From contig NZ_CAJNAT010000017.1 of NCBI RefSeq assembly GCF_905220705.1, forward strand, positions 95,107-159,106: 64,000 bases of DNA, read 5' to 3'. Both the position numbers and the translations under genes were made by a program. The stretch comes from Paraburkholderia domus (GTDB taxonomy: Bacteria > Pseudomonadota > Gammaproteobacteria > Burkholderiales > Burkholderiaceae). The notes below the pieces were generated by a model. The model searched no databases. It saw only the letters and a program-made list of their open reading frames with translations, and was not told where the DNA came from. Of this stretch, positions 44,744-54,745 are shown piece by piece (the stretch's first letter is position 1; the number at the start of each line of letters is the position of its first letter).

Positions 44744-46666
44744 TCAGGCAGGATTGACCGTTACATCCGAATCGTCATCTCCAGCGTAATAGCGGGCGGC
44801 CGCCTCGAGCATGCGCTGCTGGCCGGCGCGCACGTAGATCGAGGTGGTCTGCAGCGACGCGTGGCCGAGGACCTGTTGCACGACGTCGACCGGCATGTCG
44901 CGGGCGACCGCGCCGGTTCCGAAGGTGTGCCGGAACGCGTGGGCAGAGGCGCCGGTGAGCCGCACAGTGTCGTCGGGCGACAGATACCCCTGCCTGGCCA
45001 GCGTCGCGGCGAGATCGCGCACCGCCGCCCGGACCAGGCGGGCGAGCGCATCGGCCGTGTACGAGGCCTCGCCACCGCCATGCCGGTCCTGCGCCGCGCG
45101 CGTGCCTGGAATCACCAGCGGCGCGACCAGCGGCCCGCCCGCCCCCGCCGCATCGAAATCCCGCCCGCGATCGGCCCAGTGCACGCGCAGCGCGCGCACC
45201 GTCGCCGCACTCACGGGCACCGTGCGCTGCCGGCGCCGCTTGCCGATCACGGTCAGGGCCCACACCGGTGCCCTGCCCGTCGAAAACGGCGAGAGCCGCA
45301 GATCCTCCCGGCGGGCTGCTGCGGCTTCGGCGCGGCGCAGACCCGAGTCCCCCATCAGCAGGATCGCCGCGCGGGCGATGCGCCACTGGCGGACATCGTC
45401 GCGCTCCTGGTCTGCCGCATGGCCCACATCGGCCGCCCGGCAATGGGTCTCGAGTGCACGGCGCACGGTCGCCCACAGCTGCGCCGGCAACGCGCGCTCG
45501 ACCTGCACCGCGACCTCGCGCGTCACGGTCACCGGATCGGTCACCGCGGCCCACGGATTGCCGGCCAGATAGCGGACGTCGACGAGCCACGCGAACGCCG
45601 CCCGCAGCACCCGCACCGCATACGCCTGGCTGCCGGCCGACAGCGCACCGGTGAACGGTCGCCAGCGCCCGCCCGCGCGCGGGCGTTTCGGCCCACTGAA
45701 CGCCGGCGCCGGGCGCGCGAGAAAATCCTTGTACGCCTCGCAGTCCTCGACCGTCGCCGACGACACCGCAACGCCACGCACGATCACGGCCCACAGCACG
45801 AAGCGCTCGAGCTCGCGCGTGTACGCGCGGCAGGTCGCCAGGCGGTCGCGGTAGCGGTGTAAATAAGCATGGATCGCCGCGAGGTCGTGCGGCGCACGGA
45901 TGAACGCAAACGCGCCCGCGCGGTTGGTCCCTCGATGGGTATCATTCCCACCGGAGAGCTCCGCCGGCACTGCGAGCCGCTCGAACGGGGCGAGCCGCGG
46001 CGCCTCCGGCGGCCCGCCGATCACGACGACGGTCCCCTGCCCGCCGCCCTGCCCTTCACCCTGTCCCGCGGCCACCGGCGCGAGCTCACGCTCGTCGACG
46101 TCGGCGTCCACGCGTGCGCCCAGCGTCGCCTCGTGCCGGCGCAGCCACGCGACGATGGTCCGCGCACGCAGCGGGCCGATGCGCGGCACCGACCGCCACC
46201 AGCTGCCGCCGTGCCGGTTGCACCAGTCGATGAGTTCCTGCAGCGTCGAGATGCCCTCGGCCGTCAGGCGTTGCGCGACCAGCGGCCGGAACCACAGGCC
46301 GACGCCGTGCGCCGGAGACGGTGTCGCGGCCGCCAGCTGCGCGGCCTGCTCGACCATGCGCAGCGTGACCGCGGTCAGCCTGGCGCTGCCGTGCCTGCGG
46401 ATCGAGGTTTTCAGGTGCTCGGCGAGCACGCTCGAGCCGTTGAGCAGCGCGAGGCGCACCAGCTCGTCGCGCATCGCACCCAGGTAGCGCGCCATCGCCT
46501 CGGACGTGGCCGCGTGCGGGGCCTGATCCGGATCGTCGGCGTCGTAGTAGCGCCGCGCGATCGCCGCCGGCTCGATGCGCTGGACGAACGCGCGCAGCGC
46601 CGCGAAGTCGGTGCGCGTATAGGTGCGCGGCGGCGGGACGGTGAGCGTTTGCGGGAGGTTGGCCAT
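44744..46666 (-). CDS. Large tyrosine recombinase (site-specific integrase)
   Basis: 640 residues from ATG 46666. The N-terminal half includes a helix-hairpin-helix (PRIGPLRARTIVAWLRRHE) and a core-binding SAM-like domain; the C-terminal half is the catalytic domain with R (GDSGLRRAE), K (VIGKRRRQR), HxxR (HAFRHTF), H (LGHAS) and the nucleophile Y (TSIYVRA). All catalytic residues are present, so it should be active. Long integrases of this type are common on Burkholderia mobile replicons. No attachment site was identified beside it. Confidence 0.9.
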   Translation of the reverse strand: MANLPQTLTVPPPRTYTRTDFAALRAFVQRIEPAAIARRYYDADDPDQAPHAATSEAMARYLGAMRDELVRLALLNGSSVLAEHLKTSIRRHGSARLTAVTLRMVEQAAQLAAATPSPAHGVGLWFRPLVAQRLTAEGISTLQELIDWCNRHGGSWWRSVPRIGPLRARTIVAWLRRHEATLGARVDADVDERELAPVAAGQGEGQGGGQGTVVVIGGPPEAPRLAPFERLAVPAELSGGNDTHRGTNRAGAFAFIRAPHDLAAIHAYLHRYRDRLATCRAYTRELERFVLWAVIVRGVAVSSATVEDCEAYKDFLARPAPAFSGPKRPRAGGRWRPFTGALSAGSQAYAVRVLRAAFAWLVDVRYLAGNPWAAVTDPVTVTREVAVQVERALPAQLWATVRRALETHCRAADVGHAADQERDDVRQWRIARAAILLMGDSGLRRAEAAAARREDLRLSPFSTGRAPVWALTVIGKRRRQRTVPVSAATVRALRVHWADRGRDFDAAGAGGPLVAPLVIPGTRAAQDRHGGGEASYTADALARLVRAAVRDLAATLARQGYLSPDDTVRLTGASAHAFRHTFGTGAVARDMPVDVVQQVLGHASLQTTSIYVRAGQQRMLEAAARYYAGDDDSDVTVNPA

Positions 46667-46674
46667 GTCGTGTC

Positions 46675-47920
46675 TCAGTCCGGGTCCGCCGCCGCAAAAT
46701 CCGTCCGCGTGTGCGCCACGCCGACGGCATTCCACAGCACGTCGAAGGCGGGGCGCAACACGGTCAGCGGATCGGCGCCGAAGTCCTCGAGGTAAACCGG
46801 CGGGGCCGTCAGCTGCGAGAGGTGCGCGGGCAGCGCCGGATAGGCCCCCCGCCCCTGGTCGGTTTCGTAGCCAATCCGGGTGCCCGGCGGGAACAGCCAG
46901 CTGAGCATCAGGTACGCCGGCGGCGCCACATCGAGCGCGGCCAGCGTCTGAACGATCGCCGGCACGCCGCGACGGACGAGAGGTTTTTCGTACAGCTCGG
47001 GGAAAAGCGACTCGCCGTTCGTGTCGTCCGCCGGCGAACGGAAGAGCAGATCGCCGTACACCAGTTCGACGGCGCCGTTGCGGTAGAGCTGCGCGTAGTC
47101 GCGTCGCGGGTTTTCACGATGTGGCAGACAGGCGACGCCATCAAGGTTGACCTGCGGGCGCAGCGAATGAGCGTCGCCTGCCTGGCGCAACGCGTTGCCC
47201 GCAACAGCCAGCGCATCGACGCCGTGCGCGTCCTGACGCGAAAACGCCGACACCGGCACCACGTGACAGACGCACAGGGGTCCGTCGAGTTGGGGGAGCG
47301 GGTTCTCACGCCGTTCAATCCGGCCAAGCGCATCGGCACAGAAAGCGCGGATGTGCTCGCCGAGGGCCGTGCCCGCGGCGAACGCGTGGCGGATGCCGTG
47401 AATGTCCATGGGTTCCTTGCCAACCGAGGTGCGGGCGTAGAAGTGGTTGTCTTTCGTCACGCGATGCGGCGCGGCCGGGCTCGGCGCGACCCGCAGCACC
47501 ACTACATGGCCCCCATTCGCCAGTGGCACCGGATGCGCGTGCAGGCCGCCGCTCACGCGCGGCTCGAGCAGGTCGCGCAGCGCACTGGTCAGCGCGAGCA
47601 GGTCCGCGTCGAGGTTCGCGAACTGGAGCGGGACGATTTCCGCCGCGGCGCCGCCCTCCTCCCGCATGCCGAGGACGAGGTCACCGCATGCCGAGGACGA
47701 GGTCACCGCCGAGCGAGTTGGCGAACGCACACACGTCCTTCGCGAGCTCCGTGCGCGCGTCGCGGTCGGCGGGCCAGTCGCGCTTGTAGTCGAGCGTGCG
47801 GCTTTCGCGCACGCCGTGGTCGATCAGGGCCTGCAGGTCGGCTTCGGTGACGGCGTCGAGCCGCGCGTGTGGGATCAAGATCGGGCTCCGGATGAATAAA
47901 TAAGGGTAAACCCCTATCAT
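46675..47920 (-). pseudogene. AlbA_2 (divergent AAA-4/Schlafen-like) domain protein, frameshifted
   Basis: The N-terminal part, from ATG 47920, contains the AlbA_2 pattern ESRTLDYKRDW...KDVCAFANSLGGDLVLGM. The C-terminal part (46675-47660) continues the same protein in another frame with HFYARTSVGKEPMD and further plausible sequence. Between them lies a perfect 22-base tandem duplication (47664-47685 and 47686-47707). Removing one copy restores a single frame of about 408 codons. The family is often found in defence or regulatory loci. Either the duplication is a recent inactivating event or phase-variable slippage occurs. Confidence 0.8.
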
Positions 47921-48347
47921 TGGTGTGACGTAACACGTTTTCCGCTGATTATAGGTATTAAAACGCTGTCTGCTAATAACAATTAGCAGACAAGGCCAGC
48001 GGCGACAGAACGGTCCCGCCGGCGCCGTGATCCGGCCGCGACGCCACAGCGACGCCGCCCGGCGCCCCTGCCCCACTCGTGTCATCCTGCGGCCCGGCGG
48101 GTCTCCGCCCGCGGCCGCGGGAGGATCTGCCGGATCGCCACCAGATGGCGCTCGCCGACGTTCAGGTGCGCCGCGCCGCGGGTGACGGCCGCCCGTACTG
48201 GCCACGGCGGCCGCGGCCCGAGAGCTGCCGGCACAGGTGCGAGACGTACGGCTCGCCCGGCTGGCCCGGCCCGATGCAGGCCTGCGCGGCCGTCCACTGC
48301 AGCAATAGTGAGAGTGCCGAACAAACGGAATCTCCCTGCGTCATATC
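47921..48347. other. Gene-free stretch
   Basis: Contains a short AT-rich patch (47930-47990) with a TAATAAC...TAGCAGACAAG region that could be the promoter of the AlbA_2 gene. No gene recognised. Confidence 0.4.
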
Positions 48348-48830
48348 GTGGACGAACTTGCCGTGACCGAGCCCGTCCTGAGCGTTCTCTGCGAGAAGGA
48401 CGCGCGCGAGTTCGATGAGGTCGTCCAGATTCGGATCGTGCTTGCGCGGGCGCTCGTCGGGGCTTCTGCCCGCTGCCCAACGGGCCGGGAAATTCCGCGC
48501 GTGCGGCCAGCAGTTACGCCCAGACCCAACTGCCACGATGCGGTCGACCCGTGGGTGGCCACGCATCCGGAATCGCAGGCCGTGCGGGGCTGGCTCGCTG
48601 TGGTCACCGACGGGCCGCAGTTGCTCCTCTGCGCGCACTCGGTTATCCGCCTTGCGGATGGAGGGCTCATCGACGTCACTTTCAGCGAGCACGAACCGGC
48701 GCTGCCGTTCGTCCCGCACCCGTGCGCGGCAGCTGACTTTTTTCGTTCCTGTGCGCGGCGCGGCCGGCGCACGAGCTGCGCATCAACATGCGCCGTGGGG
48801 CGGCTGCGCCGTGAGCGAGCTCGCCGCTAA
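48348..48830 (+). CDS. Hypothetical protein, possibly 5'-truncated
   Basis: 160 codons on the plus strand. The middle (NCHDAVDPWVATHPESQAVRGW, split here as NCHDAV and WVATHPESQAVRGW, then LCAHSVIRLADGGLIDVTF) looks like a genuine conserved domain seen in uncharacterised bacterial proteins, with conserved Cys and His residues. The first 55 residues do not look family-like, so the true gene may be a fragment starting near 48510. No function can be assigned. Confidence 0.45.
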   Translation: MDELAVTEPVLSVLCEKDAREFDEVVQIRIVLARALVGASARCPTGREIPRVRPAVTPRPNCHDAVDPWVATHPESQAVRGWLAVVTDGPQLLLCAHSVIRLADGGLIDVTFSEHEPALPFVPHPCAAADFFRSCARRGRRTSCASTCAVGRLRRERARR

Positions 48831-48967
48831 ACTGCTCCCAATCTTGGCGGGCCCCCACTGCGTTGCAAGGCCTTGCGGCCCCGCACAAGCGGGCTTGCGC
48901 GTGGGGGCAATGCGTAGGCCGTTAGTTGCGTTGCTCACGTCAACCAGGTTCGTCCCGGAGCAGCTCG

Positions 48968-50143
48968 ATGAGCACGATTGACCGTTTTGAACCGGATCCA
49001 GCCCTCACGGCCGCGGCGACCCGGCCGGTCGTGAACCGGCGAGAAAGTCCGATCCCCCACGTGGCCTGTCCGACGAGGACGTCGTGGGTCGCTGGCTCGC
49101 CGCCAAGGCGACCGGCCGCGAGCGCCTAGCCGCAACCACGCTCGCACAGTACCGCATCGAGGCCGAGCGCCTGTTCTGGTATGCACGGAAGGTGAATACA
49201 CCCATTTCGGCGTGGGGGCTGGATGAGTTTTCCGCATACATCGACTTCCTGCAGGTGCCAGCGCCGTGGTCGATCCGCGTGCGCGGGGTGCGGCGCGGCG
49301 GACTGGCGGCCGTTCCTCAGGCCACTGACCGAGCGCTCGGGGGGCCAGACCCAGAAAATCGTCACGTCGCTATTCGACTGGCTGCGCGACGTCGGCTACC
49401 TGCAGCTGAATCCGGCCACCGGGCTGCCGACGGTGGGCCGACGCGAGCCGGAAAAGCAGGGGCGTTTCCTGTCACCGAACGACACGGCGCTCCTGCGTGC
49501 GGCGATTGCCGCCCGCCCGGGCGCGGAGTCCGGCCGCGGGGCGCGCCAGGCGAATGCGCGCGACCTGTTCGCGGTGGACCTGTTCGCGGTGGACCTGTTG
49601 GAACGGACCGGCATGCGCACCACCGAGGTGATGCAGTGCCGGATGGGCCATGTGTGCATCGAGCCGGTGCCGCATGCTCTCCGCCGTGAGTTTCCGGACG
49701 CCCCGCCCTTCCAGTGGCTGCTGCGCGTTGAGCGCGACAGCCACTGGAAGGGCGGCAGGGGCCGCTGGGTGCCGTGCGACGAGATAGCGTTGTCGCTGCA
49801 GGCCTACCGAATCGCGTTTGGCCTGCCACCGGTGCCGCTGCCGGACGAAGACCTGCCGCTGCTGTTGTCGGTGCGACGCTCCCGCTGGGGTGAACGCAAG
49901 GGCATCCGCAGCCGCACGGCGATTTGGAAACTGGTCACCGGACTGTGCAGTGAGGCGTTTGCGTTTGCCTACGCCCGCGCTCACGGCCGGCTCGTCGATG
50001 CCGACCGGTTTGAACGCGCGTCCGCGCACTGGCTGCGTCACACTTGTGCCAAAGGGCTCGCTCAGGCGGTCCGCGACGGCCTGGACGCATCTGCGGCGCT
50101 CGAAAACACGGACCATAGCGATCTGCGGACCTTCCGCCAGTAA
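48968..50143 (+). pseudogene. Tyrosine recombinase, frameshifted and 3'-truncated
   Basis: ATG 48968 opens MSTIDRFEPDPAL. The frame shifts near 49040-49070 into GLSDEDVVGRWLAAKATGRE, and again near 49290 into QKIVTSLFDWLRDVGYLQLN. The catalytic part then has R (ERTGMRTTE) and HxxR (HWLRHTC), but the frame ends at 50143 before any LGH motif or Tyr nucleophile. A 15-base tandem duplication near 49570-49600 repeats DLFAV. At least two frameshifts plus loss of the Tyr make it inactive. Confidence 0.78.
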
Positions 50144-51181
50144 CGTCGACGACGAACCGCTGAAGCGCGCGCTGGAGACGCAGCGGGCCCGTTCGCGCGT
50201 GACACGGTCACAGTCGGCGTCCCACGACTCCCGGGTGGCGCCGCACAATTATGGTCTCCTCGTCGCTATGATCGGCGCAGCGAGCATTTTCGATACGTTG
50301 GACCTTCACGAAAGCCGCTTGCCCGTGCGACGCCACAACGCGCCGCGTAGCTTCAAGCCCGTCATGAACTGTCATCGACGCGGCGTCCCTCGCCGATCAC
50401 GATCCGGCGCTCACCGCAAACGCTAGAGAAATTGTCGCCTGCGCAACTGGCCGGTGCGTTACAAACCGAGGAGGCCTTGCGCCGCTGACGACCGGCCTAT
50501 TGGACAGCCGCCAGTCCGGCCCGAGCCTGATGGCTGAAATCGTCGGTGCTACGAGAGAGAGGTGATCGCCGTGTGTGGACCGGTCTGAATTGCTGTCAGG
50601 TAGCATCGACGGCGAACTGGAGGAGGGAAGTTCTAGTGCGGCGCTACTTGAGCACGCAGAAATATAGACATGTCGCTATACGGTCATGACAATCACGCCT
50701 GCTTGATCCACAAAGGCATGGACACAGTTGCAAGAGGAAATACCATGACCCGAAACAACATCAAGGAGATGGCCGCGCCCACAGTCGAACATTGCTGACC
50801 ACTGTAGTCTGATTCGTCGCGATCTTAGGGGTTGCCGCGGGGGCGGGGCTTTGCCCTTCAAAGGGTACCAGAGCACCGCAAGTGGATGTCGCGGCGGATG
50901 CTCGTCAGGCATCTTCTCGAATCCGAAGCCGGTTGCGAGAGCGGGCGTTGCTCAACAATCAGCATCTTTCAGGACGAAGGTATGGTGAACAGGTACGCTT
51001 ACTTGCCGCCGCGATGAATACTTGTCGCAAGTCTGGGTCTACCACGAAGGGCTCCTAGGGTCGCACGCTTTTCGGATTCAACTTGATCAGGCTACTGCGC
51101 CGGCGCTGATTTGCTGACTCTCGTGCCCAGCTTCTCAATAGCAGCCTAGCTCCTGTATAGCTGATTCCATTGAAGGGGCGC
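50144..51181. other. Gene-free stretch
   Basis: About 1 kb without a recognisable gene. One 17-codon frame behind a good ribosome binding site (ATG 50744) looks like a truncated gene start. The stretch leads into the parS-like palindromes. Confidence 0.45.
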
Positions 51182-51455
51182 GTCTAGAGTCTAGACATGC
51201 TCAAGCCTCGTCCGCAACCATCGCCGCTTACGGGAACCGTGAATTGCTGAGATGCAGACCCCGCTGCTCGGAACCGACAGCTGCCCTCGGCGTGTCTAGA
51301 CTCTAGACACGCCGAGGGGGCCGCAGCTCTTCGTTGGTCGTCGCGTCGCCCCATGGCGTCCGCTCACCGCTACCTAATCTCGTGTCTAGAGTCTAGACAC
51401 GCTTGCTCCGGGCCGGACGGCGACGCAGCCTGCGGTGTGTCTAGACTCTAGACAC
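51182..51455. repeat. Cluster of four parS-like palindromes
   Basis: The core GTCTAGASTCTAGAC occurs at 51182-51196, 51294-51308, 51384-51398 and 51439-51453. The second lies in a perfect 33-base palindrome (51285-51317). The third and fourth extend to CGTGTCTAGA/TCTAGACACG and GTGTCTAGA/TCTAGACAC arms. Repeated palindromes beside parB are the expected centromere sites for ParB loading. Confidence 0.85.
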
Positions 51456-51473
51456 TTTAAGAGCGGCTGGACG

Positions 51474-51496
51474 AAAAAAACCCGCGCAAGGCGGGC
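51474..51496 (-). terminator. Rho-independent terminator of the parAB operon
   Basis: On the minus strand GCCCGCCTTGCGCGGG forms a 5-base-pair GC stem followed by seven T residues, 22 bases after the parB stop. Confidence 0.8.
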
Positions 51497-51518
51497 TTAG
51501 TTAAGGGTGAAGCGTTAC

Positions 51519-52493
51519 TCAGTTTGCTTTCGGGTGAGCGTGGAACATCTGGCTGATAAGCTCCCGAATCTGCGTCTCCTGCGCGTCCGTGAGCACGCCG
51601 GCCTTAATTTTCACCGTGATACCGCTGATGTCCTTGGTAATGGAGCCCGCGTGTTCCTTGCCAGAGAAAAACTTATCGATGCTCCGCTCGCTTGCAGAAT
51701 TCGTCGTCGTTCGACGAGTTGCCAACGCCTTAATCGCCGCCGCCACCTTCCCCTGGTCCATGTCGCCCTTCACCACGAGCGGCCAGAGTTCCATTGCTGC
51801 GTTCACACCGTCTTCGCCGTGTTTCTTGACGGCCGCAACAATGGCTTGGGCAGCAGTCCCGCCAAGCAACCGCGGCTGAATGTCGAGGTCCTTCCTGATG
51901 AAGTCCGGTAGATTTTCAAACGAGAGGAACTGGTAGAGCCCGCTGCGGGACATACCCAGTGCCTCGGCCATCCGCTTACGGTCAGGGAACTCCTTCTCCG
52001 TCTGCCTCATGGACATGGCAACTTCATAGTCGGACAAGTCGTCACGACTAACATTTTCCACGAGGGCTAGCACAGCCATGTCTTCGTCGGAGCACTCCAC
52101 AACAACAGCCTTGATGGCTTCGAGTCCCACCATCTTATGTGCGCGCCACCGACGTTCGCCCGCCACAATCTGATAGATATCGTCGGCGCGGCGGACCACG
52201 ATGGGCTGCATAAGCCCGACTTCACGAATGGACTCGGCCAGCTCCGACAGCTTCGCCTCGTTGAATACTCTCCGCGGCTGCCAGGGGTTCGGTACGATGT
52301 CGGACACAGACAATTGCGACGCGGCGCCAGTAGACTCCAGCTCTTGGACACGTAGTTGCGCTACCGCAAGCGCACCCGCGAGGCCAGGCGCCGTCTGCGT
52401 TCGGTTGCTACGCTTGACCTCATCTTCCTTGATAGATGAGGTCGTCCGGATACCGGACGTCTTGGCCAGCAGCTGCTCTCGCATGTTGCTCAT
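51519..52493 (-). CDS. parB: ParB-family partition protein
   Basis: 324 residues. Binds parS and spreads along DNA to load the ParA partner. The ParB/Srx CTP-binding domain is visible: NPWQPRRVFNE, LAESIREVGLMQPIVVRR, IVAGERRWRAHK, and a helix-turn-helix around RKRMAEALGMSRSGLYQFLSF follows. The C-terminus is the dimerisation region. ATG 52493 has GGAGGA 8 bases upstream and overlaps the parA stop (ATGA). The gene is followed by a terminator and then the parS-like palindromes, so the partition locus is complete. Confidence 0.93.
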   Translation of the reverse strand: MSNMREQLLAKTSGIRTTSSIKEDEVKRSNRTQTAPGLAGALAVAQLRVQELESTGAASQLSVSDIVPNPWQPRRVFNEAKLSELAESIREVGLMQPIVVRRADDIYQIVAGERRWRAHKMVGLEAIKAVVVECSDEDMAVLALVENVSRDDLSDYEVAMSMRQTEKEFPDRKRMAEALGMSRSGLYQFLSFENLPDFIRKDLDIQPRLLGGTAAQAIVAAVKKHGEDGVNAAMELWPLVVKGDMDQGKVAAAIKALATRRTTTNSASERSIDKFFSGKEHAGSITKDISGITVKIKAGVLTDAQETQIRELISQMFHAHPKAN

Positions 52494-53701
52494 TGCGCGT
52501 TCCTCCATTTTTCCGCATAGATTTCGTCCACCCAACGGCAGTAATCGACAAGGGGCTGTCGTACACGCTGCAACGACTTAGCTGCGCTATGGGTACTGCT
52601 TACGTCGAATACCGTTGAAAATGCCAACGCTCCTGTGCTCATCACCGAACTGGCCGGCACTTCAATCGAATGCAGCCAGCTCTCGTATGCGCTCTGTGCC
52701 CATGCACGCACGATAGGTGCGGACGACGTGCGCCCGTAATCGACCCTCGAAAGCATCAGCGAAATAAAGTCGTATTTCTTGTCCTGCTCGTACTTGATGA
52801 AACTCTTGGATACATCTGAAAACAGTCGCCAGAACGAAAGCGAGCTGATGAAGTCCAGATTTTCGGGAACCATCGGCATGACCATGGCATCCGCCGCCAG
52901 CAGTGCATTCAGGTTGAGGTACGACAGCGAAGGCGACGTGTCCATGAGGATGTAGTCGTAGCGCTTGCGTAGTGGCTCGAGACCTTGCCGAAGCACCGTC
53001 CAGAACCGGAAGCCGGGCCTCATCTTCTGCATTGCCGGCAAATGGAACTCCGCACCAATCAATTCGGTGTGAGCCGGAATCACGTCAAGCCCATCCCAGT
53101 AAGTCGACTGGACCCTTGTTTCCAGGCCACCCTCGACGTCCTGGTCGTAGATATACGGCAACACGGTGTCATCCGGCGTCACATCCTTTTCCGCGTACAA
53201 GCCGCATAGTTCGGAAAGCGAGGCCTGAGGGTCAAGGTCGATGACAAGCACCTTGCGCCCGCGCAACGTCAGTCCTTGTGCGAGACACATAGTTGTGGTT
53301 GTCTTTGCCGAGCCGCCCTTCAATTGGGCCGTTATGACGATTTTCCCTTCAGGTTCACGTGTTCCGGTAACGAGTGGAGTCTGATAGATGTCGGAGACTT
53401 TCTGGACCCAAAGGCGCGCTTCCTCCAGAGTGAATGTGCGGGTCCGCCCGGTACCGGCAGCGGTGCCTGGCGGCAACTCTCCGTCGCTCTTGGTTGCGAG
53501 GTATTGGACCTGGGAATGAGAGATGTTGCACATCTCGGCAATTTCCCCTGTTTTGAAAACAGGCGCAGCTTTTCGCGGTCGGGGTGCAAGAATGGTGTTA
53601 CGCAGTTCATCCGTGAAAATTGAGACCTTTTCAGCGAACTGGCTAATCTGCTCAAGAGGAACCGTTCGGTCTACGGCAGGAAGTTGGCTCGTTTTCACCA
53701 T
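52490..53701 (-). CDS. parA: ParA-family partition ATPase (type Ia)
   Basis: 403 residues from ATG 53701. The N-terminal 100 residues contain a helix-turn-helix (TGEIAEMCNISHSQVQYLA) expected for autorepression. The ATPase has the deviant Walker A KGGSAKTTTTM, switch I/A' VIDLDPQAS and YDYILMDTSPSLS. Such ParAs both position the replicon and repress their own operon. Upstream in-frame starts exist (ATG 53713 and beyond), but an inverted repeat operator covers 53701-53738, so the later start is preferred. Confidence 0.92.
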   Translation of the reverse strand: MVKTSQLPAVDRTVPLEQISQFAEKVSIFTDELRNTILAPRPRKAAPVFKTGEIAEMCNISHSQVQYLATKSDGELPPGTAAGTGRTRTFTLEEARLWVQKVSDIYQTPLVTGTREPEGKIVITAQLKGGSAKTTTTMCLAQGLTLRGRKVLVIDLDPQASLSELCGLYAEKDVTPDDTVLPYIYDQDVEGGLETRVQSTYWDGLDVIPAHTELIGAEFHLPAMQKMRPGFRFWTVLRQGLEPLRKRYDYILMDTSPSLSYLNLNALLAADAMVMPMVPENLDFISSLSFWRLFSDVSKSFIKYEQDKKYDFISLMLSRVDYGRTSSAPIVRAWAQSAYESWLHSIEVPASSVMSTGALAFSTVFDVSSTHSAAKSLQRVRQPLVDYCRWVDEIYAEKWRNAQ

Positions 53702-53738
53702 TCTGAGGTTCATCCGTAAATTTCGATGAACCTCAGAA
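53701..53738. promoter_or_regulatory. Inverted-repeat operator at the parA start
   Basis: TTCTGAGGTTCATC (53701-53714) and its exact complement GATGAACCTCAGAA (53725-53738) flank a 10-base spacer. The position overlaps the parA start, as expected for autoregulation by ParA or control by Rep. The arm shares TGAGGTTCAT with the origin iterons. Confidence 0.75.
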
Positions 53739-53938
53739 TACAGGAAACACATGAAAATAGCTCTATAAACGGCTGTTTTTCCTGAAAAACCACGCGTCAT
53801 TGCGCGTTTCTGGTCGACTGGAGTGCGGCCGACACGCATAGAAGAGACACTTCCTGCTCTTCCAGACCACTGCCATTCGGCAGAATTGTCGCCGATAGGC
53901 ACTGTAGTTCGCGCGCCGGTCGCCAGATGGTCGTTCAA

Positions 53939-54686
53939 GGTGAGGTCGCTTGTGCTAATTCTGAAAGCAGAATCGCCGCGCACATCGACATTTGCACAAA
54001 AAAATGGCACATGGTGAGGTTCATTGTGCTACGAACATATCGGCGCGCTTCGAGTTGTCTCACCCAGCACAATTGACCTCACCTTCCTCTCTGATTTTGA
54101 CCGCCTCGCACGCGCGGAGGTTTTTATACAAGTGTGAGTGCACAATGAACCTCACCGTCAATAGGGTGCTTTACGAATCGAAAACGTGTTTCTGTTGAAA
54201 CGGAACAGGAGCCGGACCGAAACTGCTGCTCCTCACAATCAACCTCACCATCAGGGACGCTCGCCAAGTTGCTTCCTAGTAACGGGTTGGTTTGTTTTTT
54301 TTAAAAAATCAAACAACCCAACGAACCAACAGAGGCACGTGACTTTGTTTAATTTCAAAGTCTTAACCTCCAAAAGGTGAGGTCCGTTGTGTCAAAGGTG
54401 AGGTCAGATGTGCACAAAGGTGAGTTTCATTGTGTGGCCAAGGTGAGGCCGGTTCCACACGAAGGTGAGGTCAGATGTGCGGGATTCGCTGGCGCGTACC
54501 ACGGTGAGGTTGACTGTGCATAGTGGCGCAGGAGCTAATTCCAATCACACGGGATAAGCGGTTGACGGGAGATACGGGTTCATCGTGGTGAGGTTGATTG
54601 TGCTGCGGTGAGGTTCATTGTGCATGGCGGAAGAGCGTAGGCCGCAGACAACCAGTGCGACCTGCTGATGGTGAGGTTGTATGTGT
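53939..54686. repeat. oriV: Iteron-type replication origin
   Basis: At least 14 copies of a 17-base iteron, consensus GGTGAGGTTSATTGTGC. Plus orientation starts at 53939, 54013, 54376, 54397, 54419, 54442 (poor), 54464, 54503, 54587, 54607 and 54670; minus orientation at 54067-54083, 54140-54156 and 54233-54249. An AT-rich segment at 54285-54325 (runs of T and A flanked by GGTTTG/CAAAC) lies between the two groups and is a natural unwinding element. The rep gene follows directly. Confidence 0.88.
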
Positions 54687-54745
54687 TGACAGCTCACCCA
54701 CGAATGCTACATTCCCAAAAGCGAAAATGAAGAACGGATGAGAAT

